Source of the DNA: Cannabis sativa
Lineage: Eukaryota; Streptophyta; Magnoliopsida; Rosales; Cannabaceae
Direction of reading: 5' to 3'
Assembly: GCF_029168945.1 (NCBI RefSeq)
Contig: NC_083602.1
Location: 70,328,600-70,392,599 of the forward strand
DNA: 64,000 bases
Shown: positions 13,019 to 25,200 of the stretch, piece after piece
Position numbering within the stretch: position 1 is the stretch's first letter
Layout of the letters: every line of letters starts with the position of its first letter
Made by a program: the position numbers and the translations under genes
The notes under the pieces: generated by a model
What the model was told of the DNA's origin: nothing
The model's input: only the letters and a program-made list of their open reading frames with translations
Databases searched by the model: none

Positions 13019-13817
13019 GGCAACTTCCTTATTCTATGCAATTTGATAAAAACATAAACTATACTAGGCTTTTAGGAACACGTTGTCTGGCGTTCCCGAA
13101 ATGCAGTATTGAGATTGCTTCCAAGTACAGGTTGTCCTTGGTAGAAGCTCGTTTGAGCAAGGAACGAAGATACCTTCCCAAAAGTTCTTGTTGAACCTGG
13201 CTTGGTCCAAGTTCTCTTCTGTGGGCCCACTAGTGGGTTTTGGATGCTGACCCGGAATCCACGTGTCCCTTGTATTTTCCCCCAAGCTTCCAGAATGTTG
13301 TGGATTGTGGAAGCTTGTTTCAATATGTATAAGCGGACAAATAGAGACTAAAGGTGAAAATTTTACAGTTTTCTAAACGAAATTAAGTATCTAAGATAGG
13401 TTATATATATTTTGTTTTTAGTATCTGACATGGCATTGCTTCATTGGTTTGTGAGGTATGCATTCAATTATTGAGGCGTGCATGGCAACCCAAGCATTTC
13501 GATAGCTGTTTACTTATACACAAGCTTCGAGGAGCATAACACCGTGCATTTTTGCATTGTTCTAAGTGATGCATTAAATGCTGGATAGAAGGCTCTTTCA
13601 ACCGTTAGATCTATTTTGTCTTTTTGGAAGGTTTATTTTATCCATAGATTCGGAATTCATTATGAGTGTGCTTTGCGACTATAAATACCTCTGAATGCCA
13701 CTTTTCATCATTTTTTCTTTTACTTTGAATTTTCATGTCTTTACACTTATAATTTTTGAGAGTCAAAACTAAAACCCAGAACTCATAATAAGATGAACTA
13801 GTCTGGACTGTGATATT
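13019..13817. other. Host segment between nested elements, with a possible promoter
   Basis: Continues the flank cut at 2464. No convincing gene: the minus ORFs at 13064-13323 overlap in two frames and resemble nothing I know. A TATA-like ctataaatacc at 13680-13690 is followed by a C/T-rich, 5'-UTR-like stretch. The segment is cut at 13818 by a solo LTR and resumes at 17569, about 100 bp before a small ORF. Confidence 0.35.
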
Positions 13818-16800
13818 TGTTGGGATTTATTTTACCAGTATTTAGATTTATTAACAAGTATGTTTCATTAACATCCTAAATATGAATTCTCTAATACGAT
13901 GAAATTAAACACATAAGAGTTTAGAAACCTTACATTGATGGCAGCGGAATAATATGACTTCTTCTGCTCAGATCTCTAACCCTTGTTCCTTTCTGTCATG
14001 GAATAATAACAAGATCTGAGCTTGGATCTCTTTCTCTCCTTCGGGTTGGTTACCACCGTCTTTCGCACTATGATTGAGTACTTAACTTGCTATGTATAGG
14101 CATGACACTCTATCACTATGGGCGAATTGGTGAAAAATAATAAAGGAGGTGTCGAAATCACTATAGAAGGTGTCTCGCATCTACTAGTTGTCAGAAAATA
14201 AAAACTAGGTTTAGGTTGGTTGAATAGTGAGTTGTTGGATGAGATTGAGAGCATCATGTTCCTTTTATAGTATTTCAACTAGGATTTAGGTTTGAATTAT
14301 ATGGATTAAAAAAGAATAGAATAATGGGCAAAAATTGCACTAAGTGGCCGGCCACTAATGAGCCTCACTAGTTACAATTTTGCCACTTTATCTCAACTAC
14401 TAATTGTTCTTTTAATAATATCATATTTTTCAATTTCAATTCTATAAATGCCAAAACTATTTATTTAATAATTATAATTAATTATCAAATAAAATTGTCA
14501 TTTATTTTATTTATTAATTAGACCATTTGGTCTCTTAATTAACAAATAAACTCTAAAACCCCTTTTCATCACAATTCAGCCATAGCTTAGTGAAAATTCA
14601 TAAATAAGACATAGTCTAATTTTAGAATTATAATTGATTAATTAAAACTAATTAACTGAGTCTGCAAGAAGTATTAGCTCAACTAGTGTGGGGACCATGG
14701 GCCTGTATAACCAAGCTTCCAATAAGTAGATCTAGAATTTACAAAGTAAATTCTCTAACTTATTAATTCCTCCTTGCACCACTATAGATTCAGAAATACA
14801 CTCTTAATTATATAAAACACTCTATATGTACCATGATATAGATACATTATGATTATCCATTGTTACAACCCAAATAGTCAAAGATCATCTATAGATGATC
14901 TACATCGAATAGGGACAAATTTACTATTCTACCATTCAATGTATTTTATCTTTAAAATACTTAGCTACCTATAAATGATATTTCAGTAAACTAATATAAT
15001 TAGTGAAGTGAGATCTCAATCATTTATCTCTACTAAGCCAAGCTCAAAGGAAATCATCATTTCACTTTTAAATACTTATAGAAGCTATAGATTCCATGTT
15101 GGGTTTTGTGCCCTAAATAAAACCCATTTTAATATAATCAGATTTATTAGTTAATAAAGATCAAAAATCATTTTTTATGTTGCATGGTTCACATGATTTA
15201 TTTCATGATTATATTTAATGTATAAATTCTATTAGGTCCAGAACATATGTATTTGTTCATGATTATAGTGTTGTCAGCACAGTGGAATATAATCATGATT
15301 ATATGTTCAAAAGTTTAATTCCCTGATTTATTAGTTCACTGGATTTAGCAGCATGATAATCAGCGATAGGTCTTCTTACACCTTGGATAAGTGTTATGAC
15401 CTTTCCAGGGCATTGGCAAAGTTTACCAGTGTCGGATATATGGAGTATACATTGGAAGGGACCGATATTGATCTTGGTAAATATATTATAATACTTACCG
15501 TTGTATCTTTCTGAGTCAATATCACTGGTTGATCTTAGATCAAAAGATCTTAATCTTGACATGCTTAGGTTCAATCTCAGGAGTGCTATTCATGTTCTTT
15601 GATTTGTTAGTTAAGCCCACGTTTTGGTCAGGGTGATACATACATTTTGGGAACATGATAGTATAATTGAGTGGGAGCGCTAAACATAGATATGGAATCT
15701 ATAACTTCTATAGGTATTTAGAAGTGAAACGATGATATCCTTCGAGCTTGGCTTAATAGAGATAAATGGAAGAGCTCTTGTTTCAGTGATTATATTTTAG
15801 TTCACTGAAATATCATTTACAGGAAACTAAGTGTTTTAAGGATAAAATACATTGAGGGGTGAAACGGTAAATTTATCCCTACTCGGTGTAAATCATCTAT
15901 AGAGGATCTTTGATTATTGAGATTAGAATGATGGTTAAATATTTATAGTGTATCTATATTGTGGAACATATAGAGCGTTTTATATGACTGAGAGTGCAAT
16001 TTCAAGTTCTATGAGTGGATGCAATAAGGAATTAATAAGTTAGGGAATTTACTTGGTAGATTCTAGTTCTGCTTATTGGAAGCTCGGTTGTATAGGCCCA
16101 TGGTCCCCATACTAGTTGAGACCATACTGCTTGTAAGACTCAGATAATTGATTTTAATTAATCAATTATAATTCTAAAATTAGACTATGTCTAGTTTATG
16201 AATTTTCACTAAGCAAGGGCTTAATTGTGAAGAAAAGAGATTCTAGGTCTTATTTATTAATTGAAAGACTTTATTATGTCTAATTAATAAATATATTAAA
16301 TGACAATTTTATTTGATAATTAATTTTTAATTATTAAATAATTAGTTTTGGTATTTAAATTGTTAGAATTGGAAAAATGGCGTTTTTGAGAAAATAAGAA
16401 AAGATTGTTGTAAAATGGCAAAATTCCAAAGTGGGGGCCCATATCCATGGCCGACCACTTGTGTGGCATTTTCCATTTAATTTCTTCATTATTTTAATGG
16501 CTAATAAATCCTAACCTAAACCTAGGTGGTTGCCTATAAATAGATAGTGATGGCTCACACTTAAAGTTGATGAAATTTTACTTTCAGTAAAATTTTCCTG
16601 AGCCTTCCTCTTCTATAGAATTCGAACCAGTCCCTCTCTTTCTTTCTTCATAATTTCATACATTGAGTGATAGAGTGAGTGCCCACACACATCAAGTGGT
16701 ATCTCAATCATAGTGTGTAAGATTGTGAAGAATCCAGATTCAAGAGAAGGACATTCGGGCTCAGATCTTGGTGATACTCTACTACAGACAGGATACAAGG

Positions 16801-17568
16801 GTTAGAGATCTGAGTGGAAGGAGCCATTAATATTCCGCTGCACCCAATGTAAGGTTTCCTAAACTTTATATGTGTTTATTTACATTGTTTTAGAAATTCA
16901 TATTTAGGATGTTAAACAACATACATGGTAGTAAATCTAGATCCTTGTAAAATAATTCCAACATTCCATATCTATGATTAGTGCTCCCACTCAATTGAAC
17001 TACCATGTCCTTAATCTGTATGTCAGGAGAAGATCTAATTGGTCAACTTTAATAAACAAATTGAAGAACTTAAATAATATAATTAAGATTGAACCTAACT
17101 ATATCAGGTTTAAGATCTATATACCTAAGATCAACCATTGATATTGACTTAGAAAGATATAACGATTAATTTATGATATCTTATCCAAGATTAATATCGG
17201 TCCAATCCAATGTATACTCCATACATTCGATGCTGGTATACTTTGCTAATACCCTGAAAAAGGACATAACACTTATCCAAGGTGTAAGTATACCTTATCG
17301 CTAATTATCATGTCAGTCTAAGTCCAGTACACTGACAAATCATGGGACTTAAACTTTTAAGCATATAATCATGATTATATTCCACTGTATTGACAACACT
17401 ATAATCATGAATAAATATATATTATGGACTTAATAGAAAATTTATATATTAAACATATAATCATGAAATAAATCATGTGAACCATGCAACATAAAATGAT
17501 TTTTGATCTTTTATTAAAGTATATCTGATTATATTGAAATGAGTTTTATTTAGGGCACAAAACCCACA
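13818..17568 (-). mobile_element. Solo LTR of the element A/B family, reverse orientation
   Basis: Starts TGTTGGGATTT at 13818 and ends at 17568 with AACCCACA (one A missing from the usual CCAACA). It is flanked by a perfect duplication atatt (13813-13817 and 17569-17573). It is split at 15097 by another LTR of the same family. Removing that leaves about 1.88 kb, the expected LTR length. The short ORFs inside recur in other copies and are not genes. Confidence 0.87.
15097..16963 (+). mobile_element. Solo LTR of the element A/B family, forward, nested in the previous one
   Basis: 1867 bp, TGTTGGGTTTTG...CCAACA, with exact duplication ttcca (15092-15096 and 16964-16968). The reverse-oriented host LTR resumes exactly at tatctatgattagtgctccc. 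It has the family TATA-like tataaatagatag near 16535. Same-family nesting in opposite orientation makes a large imperfect inverted repeat. Confidence 0.9.
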
Positions 17569-18225
17569 ATATTGACTTCTGTATCCACCTTCTTTAAAAA
17601 ATTTAGGGCTTAAGAATTTCTAAATATTTCACCCCTAGTGATTGCGAATCCAACACCACAAGAAATTACAACTATGGATTTCAATTCCGAGATCGATTCT
17701 TTGATCGACCACACCAACACCATTCTAGTAAGATTTGAGCGTCTGGGTCATCTTGCTGTGGAGAGAGTTTCCCTGAGACCCTCAATTGACTTCAGCGTGT
17801 ACTCTTCTAGACCACATTTCTATTCAGATTCTTAGTCATCGTCTAGTTCCTCTATATGTAAGATTTCATCCTTGTTATTTTTTGAATCATGGTTCATGTT
17901 CAAGGTATAAGGTAGGAGGAAAAATATCTGTTGTTTAAGAATTAGGGTTTTGAGCTTGTGACTAGGATACTGTTGCTGATTAGCGGAGAATGTTTTGATT
18001 AGCTCCTTAAGTTGCCCTGAATATTGTTAGACGTTGAATTCTTTTATTACATTATTCTAGGAAATTCCAATTTGTCGTTGAAATACTGACAAGAATCTCT
18101 ATTCGTGTATTTAAGACCCTTATGGTTTCGAACAACCTATGGACCTTTTTGTTTCTCACTCTTGTGTTCTCGATTTTTTTACTTGGAACAAATGCTCCGT
18201 GGGGATTTTGTTTTTGGATAATAAA
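17569..18225 (+). other. Host segment with a small unrecognised ORF
   Basis: An ATG at 17674 opens a 53-codon ORF ending at 17835 (MDFNSEIDSLIDHTNTILVR at the start). The frame is open upstream to a GTG at 17638 but has no earlier ATG. I recognise no family. With the solo LTR removed, the TATA-like box at 13680 would lie roughly 210-240 bp upstream. The stop is followed by serine-rich readable codons and then atgtaagattt, which could be a splice donor. It could be a first exon, a fragment of a retroelement leader, or chance. The remainder to 18225 shows nothing further. Confidence 0.25.
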
Positions 18226-20546
18226 TGTAACGCCCGTACTTTTATAAAAATATTAATTTTATTTACAAGCATTAAACGCGAAAAATCATAATGTCGCATT
18301 TTTATTTAATACTTGAAATGTTAAAACTGGCCAGTTTTCGTACAAAAGACATAATAAATAATAACTAAAATAATTGCAACATAAATTTAATAGCATAAAT
18401 AAATAAACAGAGTGCCCTAGACCCCAGTTGTATGGCTTTCAGCGAGTTCACACACACAAGCATCCAAAGTTCCACTCGCCACCGACATTCTAAACTCTTA
18501 GGTATACCTGGGTCTGCACATAGTAATTTGATAAGGTTGAGCTGCTAAACTCAGTAAAGAAATATGTGTCAGGTAGTCACATAAATAAATAAAATACACA
18601 CAACTAAAATGCACATATTTAGAAAAATAGCAATACATAAACATAATTTGATCACTAGTAGCTAATAACTAGTTTCTAAGCCAAGTCACATAATAATGAT
18701 CACGCCCAAGTCTGACATTGGCAAATAAACTCAAACTATTGGACTAAATGATGGAGGGCTGGGTACAGTAAAATCGTACCCACTACTAAATGGCCCCCTA
18801 TCTACCATATAGACTCAACAGTCAAGTATTTAACCATTATCTTCTCGGTCAAATCATATCACATAAGCTACAATTCATGTAATTTAAATTATGTCTAACT
18901 ACTATACATTATTTAAATAGCATAATGTATCATAATCATAACTTTGTTTAAATAATGTGAATCCATGTCCCGTCCATTATTCAAACAGCATAACTAGTTT
19001 AAGTAATGCGAATCCATCATACCGTCCATTGTTCAAACAACATAACTAGTTTAAATAATGCAAACCCGTTGTACCATCTATTATTCAAACAACATAACTA
19101 GTTTAAATAATGCAAATCTATATTGTACCATCCATTATTCAAACAACATAATATGATAATGAACATATGAAAATAGGATAGAAGTCTTATACCTCATTCC
19201 CGTTCTTTTTGAACATTATTTTATATAGAAGATTTAAAAGTTTCTACTTAATTTCCTTACCTCGAATGTGGAGTCCTTGCCTTGATTGCAATAAGAGTGA
19301 TCCTTGAGAAACAATAATTTTCTTATTACAAACCTAAATTTTACACTTATTAATTAGAAAATATTATAGGAGTATAATATATATATATATATATATAAAT
19401 GAAACCTTAACTTTGAATTTATAAATCCAAAATTATAAAAATTACCTTAGTTTCCAAATAAAACTAGCAGAATAGTAAAATGATGGTGGTGATATCAATA
19501 TGATGAAGAATATATATATATATACGTGTGTGTGGGTGTGTGTGGGAGAGAGATGATGATTATGGTGTGTGGTATTGATTTGATCTAGAGACAATATTGG
19601 ATGAAGTAAAGGAGAATATATGAGATCTTGTTAGGAATAATGGTGTTGGCTTTGATGAAACAAATGGAAGATTTAGAAACAAGGGAAGTAGAAAAGGTGA
19701 CTTCGGCAGAGGACTTTGGGCAAGAAGAGAATAAAATCTAGTTTGGCTTTTTGTGAGAAGAAATGTGAGTGATAGCTTCTATTTATAGGCCTCTACTAAC
19801 TTTACCCAGCTGTAGTACTCATAGTTAACACAAAAAAAGATATTCAAATACTAAAAGCAATGACTTTCTCTTATTACTCGGTCAATAGAATTCATAATGA
19901 GAGGCTATCCTAGATTATCATCTTTAGTTGTTGTTGGTTGAGATATTTACTCTCCAAGATTTCCCACGTGCTCCTCTTCTTTAGACTAGGTTTGGTTTAT
20001 TTAAATTTTGAATGTGCTAACTGATTTTTCATGCACACGTTGCACACTGCTCCATAAACTTCTTTTACCTCACATAATTTATTTCTGAAATGCAAATGAC
20101 ATATAACTTACAAGAAATGGTCTATTAGTAACCTTGACTTCCACGTGGTCCACTAACTATCTCTATCTATTCAAAATTACTACACATTGCATACAAAGAA
20201 AAAGTTAATAAATGAATTTTTCATGTTACATGCTCTAGGATTTTGAGCTACTAATTTTATTGTAATATGCCAATACCATGATCCTAACAACTCTAGACAA
20301 AGTTATAAAGGCCAATACTTTAAATAAATGTCACTTATTTATATAAAATAGGGAAATATACTACTTTTGATTATCACTAGCAAAGAATTGACATGTAAAA
20401 AACAATTACTAGTCCACATCAAGATATCTAAAAATAATAACATATATTTTTTTTTATAAGGAGTTAATAACAATCACTATTTCCACATCGAGATTTCTAG
20501 CTAACATAATAGAAAATAATAACAAAAAAATATTTTGGTTATTACA
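18226..20546 (-). repeat. 3' LTR of the Tekay-type element
   Basis: 2321 bp. Plus-strand ends are TGTAACGCCC and TTATTACA; read in element orientation it starts TGTAATAACC and ends GGGCGTTACA. Inside are four ~52-bp tandem repeats (18947-19152), a TA run at 19377-19397 and GT/TA simple repeats near 19515. No second LTR is in the window, so the target duplication cannot be tested (left flank ataaa). Confidence 0.8.
18947..19152. repeat. Four ~52-bp tandem repeats within the Tekay-type LTR
   Basis: Each unit contains tttaaataatgc, a variable centre, then ccatccattattcaaacaa and cataactag. Units start near 18947, 18998, 19050 and 19101. Confidence 0.8.
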
Positions 20547-20559
20547 ATCTTCCCTACTT
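20547..20559 (-). promoter_or_regulatory. Polypurine tract of the Tekay-type element
   Basis: In element orientation aagtagggaagat directly precedes the LTR start TGTAATAACC. Confidence 0.65.
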
Positions 20560-20589
20560 AAAGGAATTTCGTCCTCGAAATTTACATAC

Positions 20590-21284
20590 CGGAGAATAAC
20601 TCAGGGTATTATTTCTGCATGTCTGTCTCCAACTCCCATGTTGCTTCTCTATCAGAACTATTACTCCACAGGATTTTGACTAAGGGTATAGTCTTATTTC
20701 ATAAGACTTTTGTTCCCTTTTCTATCACGCGCACACGGCGTGTCATATAACTCATGTCCTGCTGCAAGTTCAAGTTCTCCTACTTAAGCACATGTGTCAA
20801 ATCAGATACATACTTCCGTAACATGAAAATGTGGAAAATATTATGCGTTTCTGCTAATGTTGGCGATAGGGCCAAACGGTAAGCTACCTGATCAACTCTG
20901 TCTAGTATCTCGAAATGACCTATAAATCTTGGGCTTAACTTTCCTTTTTTTCCGAAACGCATAATCCCCTTCATAGGTGATACCTTCAAGAACACTAAGT
21001 CCCTTACGAAAAACTCAACCTCCCGTCTTTTCATACCTGCATAACTTTTTTATCTACTTTGGGTGGTGAGCATCCTTTGCCGTATCTTTTCAACTGCTTC
21101 TGAAGCTTCTCTTACTGCTTCTGGACCTAAATAGCGTTTTTCTCTAGCTTCATCCCAATGAAGCGATGACCTGCATTTTCGTCCATACAACATCTCATAT
21201 GGTGCTCATTCCGATTGTGGCTTGATAACTATTATTGTAGGAGAACTCCATTAGAGGTAAATACTTACACCATGACCTAGTGAA
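20590..21284 (-). pseudogene. Integrase C-terminal and chromodomain part of the Tekay-type pol
   Basis: The 20780-21034 frame reads VSPMKGIMRFGKKGKLSPRF, then VAYRLALSP and HNIFHIFMLRKYV: the integrase C-terminal module (with GPF changed to GHF) of plant chromoviruses. Upstream to 21284 similar sequence is readable in shifted frames. After a stop, the same frame continues through MTRRVRVIEKGTKVL, TIPLVKILW and EATWELETDM, a group-II chromodomain-like tail with further stops. Chromodomains of this class are thought to steer integration to heterochromatin. The copy cannot be functional. Confidence 0.8.
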
Positions 21285-21289
21285 GTCTA

Positions 21290-23188
21290 TGTTGGAATTT
21301 ATTTTACCAGGATCTTAGATCTACTCACAAGTATGTTTATTAACATCCTAAATAAGAACTTTCTAAAACGATAAATTAAACACATATAAAGTTTAAGAAA
21401 CCTTACATTGGGTGCAGCGGAATAATATGACTCCTTCCGTTCAGATATCTAGCCCTTGATTCCTTTCTTTAGCAGAGCATTATCAATATCTGAACCTGGA
21501 TCTCTTTCTCTGAATCTTTGATGCTGAAACCTCCTTCTTGCTGAAAGTCTTTCTTCACGATCTTCCTCACTATGATTGAGGTATCACTTGCTGTGTGTGG
21601 GCACTACTCTTACACTAAGAATTTCGAAATTCAAGAGGGAAGAGAAAGAAGAAGTGGCAGCTAAAGATAGGGAGAGAGAAAGGCTCAGGTTTTTCTCTGA
21701 AGGAAAAATAGAAAATTTAAGTGTAATTTTCCTGAAGCCTTCACTATCTATTTATAGCATTCCACTAGGGTTAGGTTTGAATTATTTGGCATTAAAATAA
21801 TGAAAATATCAGTTTAAATTTCCTACAAAAGTGGCTGGCCCTATACTAGTGGATTTGAGCCTCACTTTTTGCAATTTTGCAGTTTTACCTTTTCTGCATC
21901 TGATTTTCTCAAAAACGCCAATTTTCTAATTCAACCATTTAAATGCCAATTCTAACTATTTAATAACTATAAATAATTATTAAATAATATTGTCATTTAT
22001 CATATTTATTAATTGAACCATACAAAGTATCATAATTAACAAATATGCCCCTATAAACTCTTTCTTTACAATTTCGCCCTTACTTAGTGAAAAATTCACA
22101 AATAGACATAGTCTAATTTGAGAATTATAATTGATTAATCAAAACCAATTACATGAGTCTTACAAGCAATATTATCTCAACTAGTGGGGGGACCATGGGT
22201 CTATATAACCGAGCTTCCAATAAGTAGATCAAGAATTTAACACTAAAATTCACTAACTTATTAATTCTTCGTTGAATCCACGCATAGAACATAGAATTGC
22301 ACTCTCAGTATATAGAATGCTCTATATGTTCCACCATATAGACACATCATTAGTTATCCATTGTTATAATCCTAATGTGAACAATGATCCTCTATATGAA
22401 TGATCTACATTGTAAAGGGATTAAATTACCATTACACCCTACAATGTATTTATTCCTTAAAACACTTGACCCCGTATAAATGATATTTCAGCTTATGTGA
22501 AATGAGATCTCCACCATTTATTTTCGTTTGGTCAAGCTCGAAGGAGATCATCCTTTGCTTACTATTCGCCAGATAGAAGCTATAGATTCCATGTTTATGC
22601 TAGCGCTCCCACTCAATTGCACTACCGTGTTCCCAAAATGTACGTATCACCCTGACCTAAAAGTAGGCTTAACTAACAAATCAAAGAACACGAATAGCCT
22701 CTCGAGATTGAGCCTAATCATATCAGGATTAAGATCATTTGATCTAGGATCAACTAGGCAATATTGACTTGAATAGATATTACGGTAAGTTTAATTAAAT
22801 CTAAGTCAAAGTTCAATATCTGTCCCTTCCGATGCATACTCCATGCATCTAACCTGAGCTTTACTTTAACCAATGTTCTGGAAAGAACATAGTATTTCTC
22901 CAAATACAAGTAAACTCTTGTTGTAGATTATCATATCAGTAAAATCCTGTGTCTGATAAATCTAGGAAATTTTATTCACATAGTCATGTTTACTTTCCAA
23001 TGTGTTGACGGCACAATAAACAGGATCAAGTATGTGAAAAGGGTTTCAGATGAATTTATACATTATGTACATATAATCATGAAATAAATCATGTGAACCA
23101 TGCAACATTAAATGTTATTTCTGATCTATATTAATAAGTAAATCTGATTATATTGAAATGAGTTTTATTTAGGGCATAAAACCCAACA
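21290..23188 (-). repeat. 3' LTR of element B (left on the plus strand)
   Basis: 1899 bp, plus-strand ends TGTTGGAATT and CCCAACA. It differs from the partner at 29456 by few changes, for example near 21470, 21530-21550 and 21612. Confidence 0.93.
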
Positions 23189-23199
23189 AACTCCCACTT
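23189..23199 (-). promoter_or_regulatory. Polypurine tract of element B
   Basis: aagtgggagtt in element orientation, adjoining the LTR, as in element A. Confidence 0.75.
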
Positions 23200-25200
23200 G
23201 CACTAATATAAAACAAAAAGTGCGTTTCAAATAATCTCAACACCTTGATATACAAATCAAGTGTAGTAGTAGTAAACTCCTCGTAATAGGATCTGAAAAG
23301 TTGAATTAAACACAACCTTTTCTCCACCATTACTCTTCCTTTAATCACAAAATCATTGATAATGTGAAATTCCTCTCTATATGTCTACTCTCTTGGGATA
23401 TTGGATTCTATACCTTTGGCAACTACTTTTGGTTAATCAGGAAATTAACACTAGTAGTTTAAGGCAATTTGGAATGGTGCCAAAGATGTATAGAACTTTC
23501 CTTAGACTGAATAAGTACCTTTCCTGTAACTTTAACATTCAGTCCCTTCCTGGTAGACCTAGAGACTTCAGATAGGTTTTTACACTTCTCCAAAATCACT
23601 ATTCCACCCCAGAGTAACCACCATCTTATCAGAAAGATTTACTAGCACAAAGGCAAATTTCGAAATCTGATATGCTGTAGTCTAAGAGTTTTAAACACAC
23701 CCTTATAGACTAACATATAGTTCCTCTTCTTAATCTTAAGATTTACTTGATTGTCTTCCAATGTTCTTCTCCTGGATTAATCTGATACCTACTCATTACT
23801 CTCACTCAACAGCAGGTGTCTGGTCTAAGGCATACAAAAGCATATCTAAGACCTCTCACTGTTGATATAAGAAATTCTTTCATGGCTTTATCTTTTCTGG
23901 AATAGATGAGACTTTTCCTTAGATAAATAAAATCTATGCCTAAGAAGTTGTGAAGCTTCTACAGATTTCCATTAGAAAGAAAATGCTTCAGCATCTTACT
24001 AAAGTAAGTTGCTTGCATTAGAGTAAGTAATTACCAGGTATACCACAAGCCATAGGTTTAGATAAACTCAAACCTATAATACTAGGAACAGGAAGTTTGT
24101 TAAGTCCATTGAATAGACTTATTAACTAAAATTTCCTTTTATGTCCTTGTAATAGAAAACTTTAGGTTATTCCATGTGAATGGATTAAACCATAGTTCTA
24201 TTGCCTTTTCTTAGTTTCTTATCTTAACAATCCATTGCTTGTTTAAACTAACAATGGATATTAATCACTAGTGTCTCCCAAGTCATAAGAAGGTGAGTTC
24301 CTAGAAACTCTCCCACTACGACAAGGTACCGTGAATTATGTCGAAGAAAACTAAATGGTATTAACCTCTTTGGTTGTGACAAGACAACAGAGGCAGTGGG
24401 ATCATCATATGTTATATAAGATGATAGAACACTTTTGGAATCAAGAATTATATATCTCCTTTATTTGCTACTTGTTTTTCAGACTTAGTCATTTTCTTAG
24501 AAAAGTAGTATTTGTTTGAACAAACACTTTCTTATCTATTGACAATGGGATGGTCCACCCCTAATCACTTAGAAAAGCTAACAAACCATGGTTAACAGTT
24601 CTAGCTTTTCTTAAGATTTTTGATTAGGTCATCCATGAATCTAGTAATGATTTACATTAAGTATACAACCATTACATCATACTGAAATTGTATTACCATA
24701 GAAGGAATTAGGCAACGACTAGTAACTAATCATTAACATGCAACTCGAAATTTCTGGGGAGGTAAGTTTGGATATAATTCAAAAATCAAATTAATGATCT
24801 TTGAACTGCATATCTACTAACTATTTCTCCACCCCTATCAGTTCGCAAGATCTTTAACCACATACCTTAATGGTGTTTAACCATTGCTAGAAATTAATGA
24901 AATTTTTCAAACATTTCAAATTTCTTTGCATAAGGTATAATCTAGAGTTATCGTTTTAAGAATACAACGAAAAACTCATATCCACCCCTGAATGTACATC
25001 CATCTGCGAATGAGATGAACTACTTTCAGTGGATATAGGCATATTAACTCTTTGCAGAGATTGATCTTGTCAAATCCACTATGAACAAGATACAAATGCC
25101 ATAGATTAAAAAAAAATGTGGTAGTGTCTTTTGATGACATAGGTTTATAAAAGAATTCTTAGAATAGTGCAAGTGGATCCTGGTCACAGAATACCTAACT
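23200..25200 (-). pseudogene. Decayed Ty1/copia integrase and RNase H sequence in element B
   Basis: Near 23760-23830 (minus) the phrase MSRYQINPGEEHWKTIK is readable between stops, as in element A. Near 24822-24849 the codons LRTDRGGEI are readable, which is the block around the second catalytic aspartate of copia integrase. Near 25040-25120 a NLWHLYLVHSG-like phrase resembles the GAG-pre-integrase / zinc region. The order (pre-integrase, core, RNase H) is that of copia pol, but reverse transcriptase is mostly missing or unreadable and stops are frequent. Confidence 0.6.

Noticed and set aside
13064..13323. Two overlapping minus-strand ORFs of 73 and 83 codons
   Set aside because: Different frames over the same bases, no recognisable motif, no splice or promoter context.
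21576..22767. ORFs at 21576-21800 and 22528-22767, repeated at 29739-29963 and 30692-30931
   Set aside because: Located in the two LTRs of element B; identical placement reflects LTR duplication, not genes.
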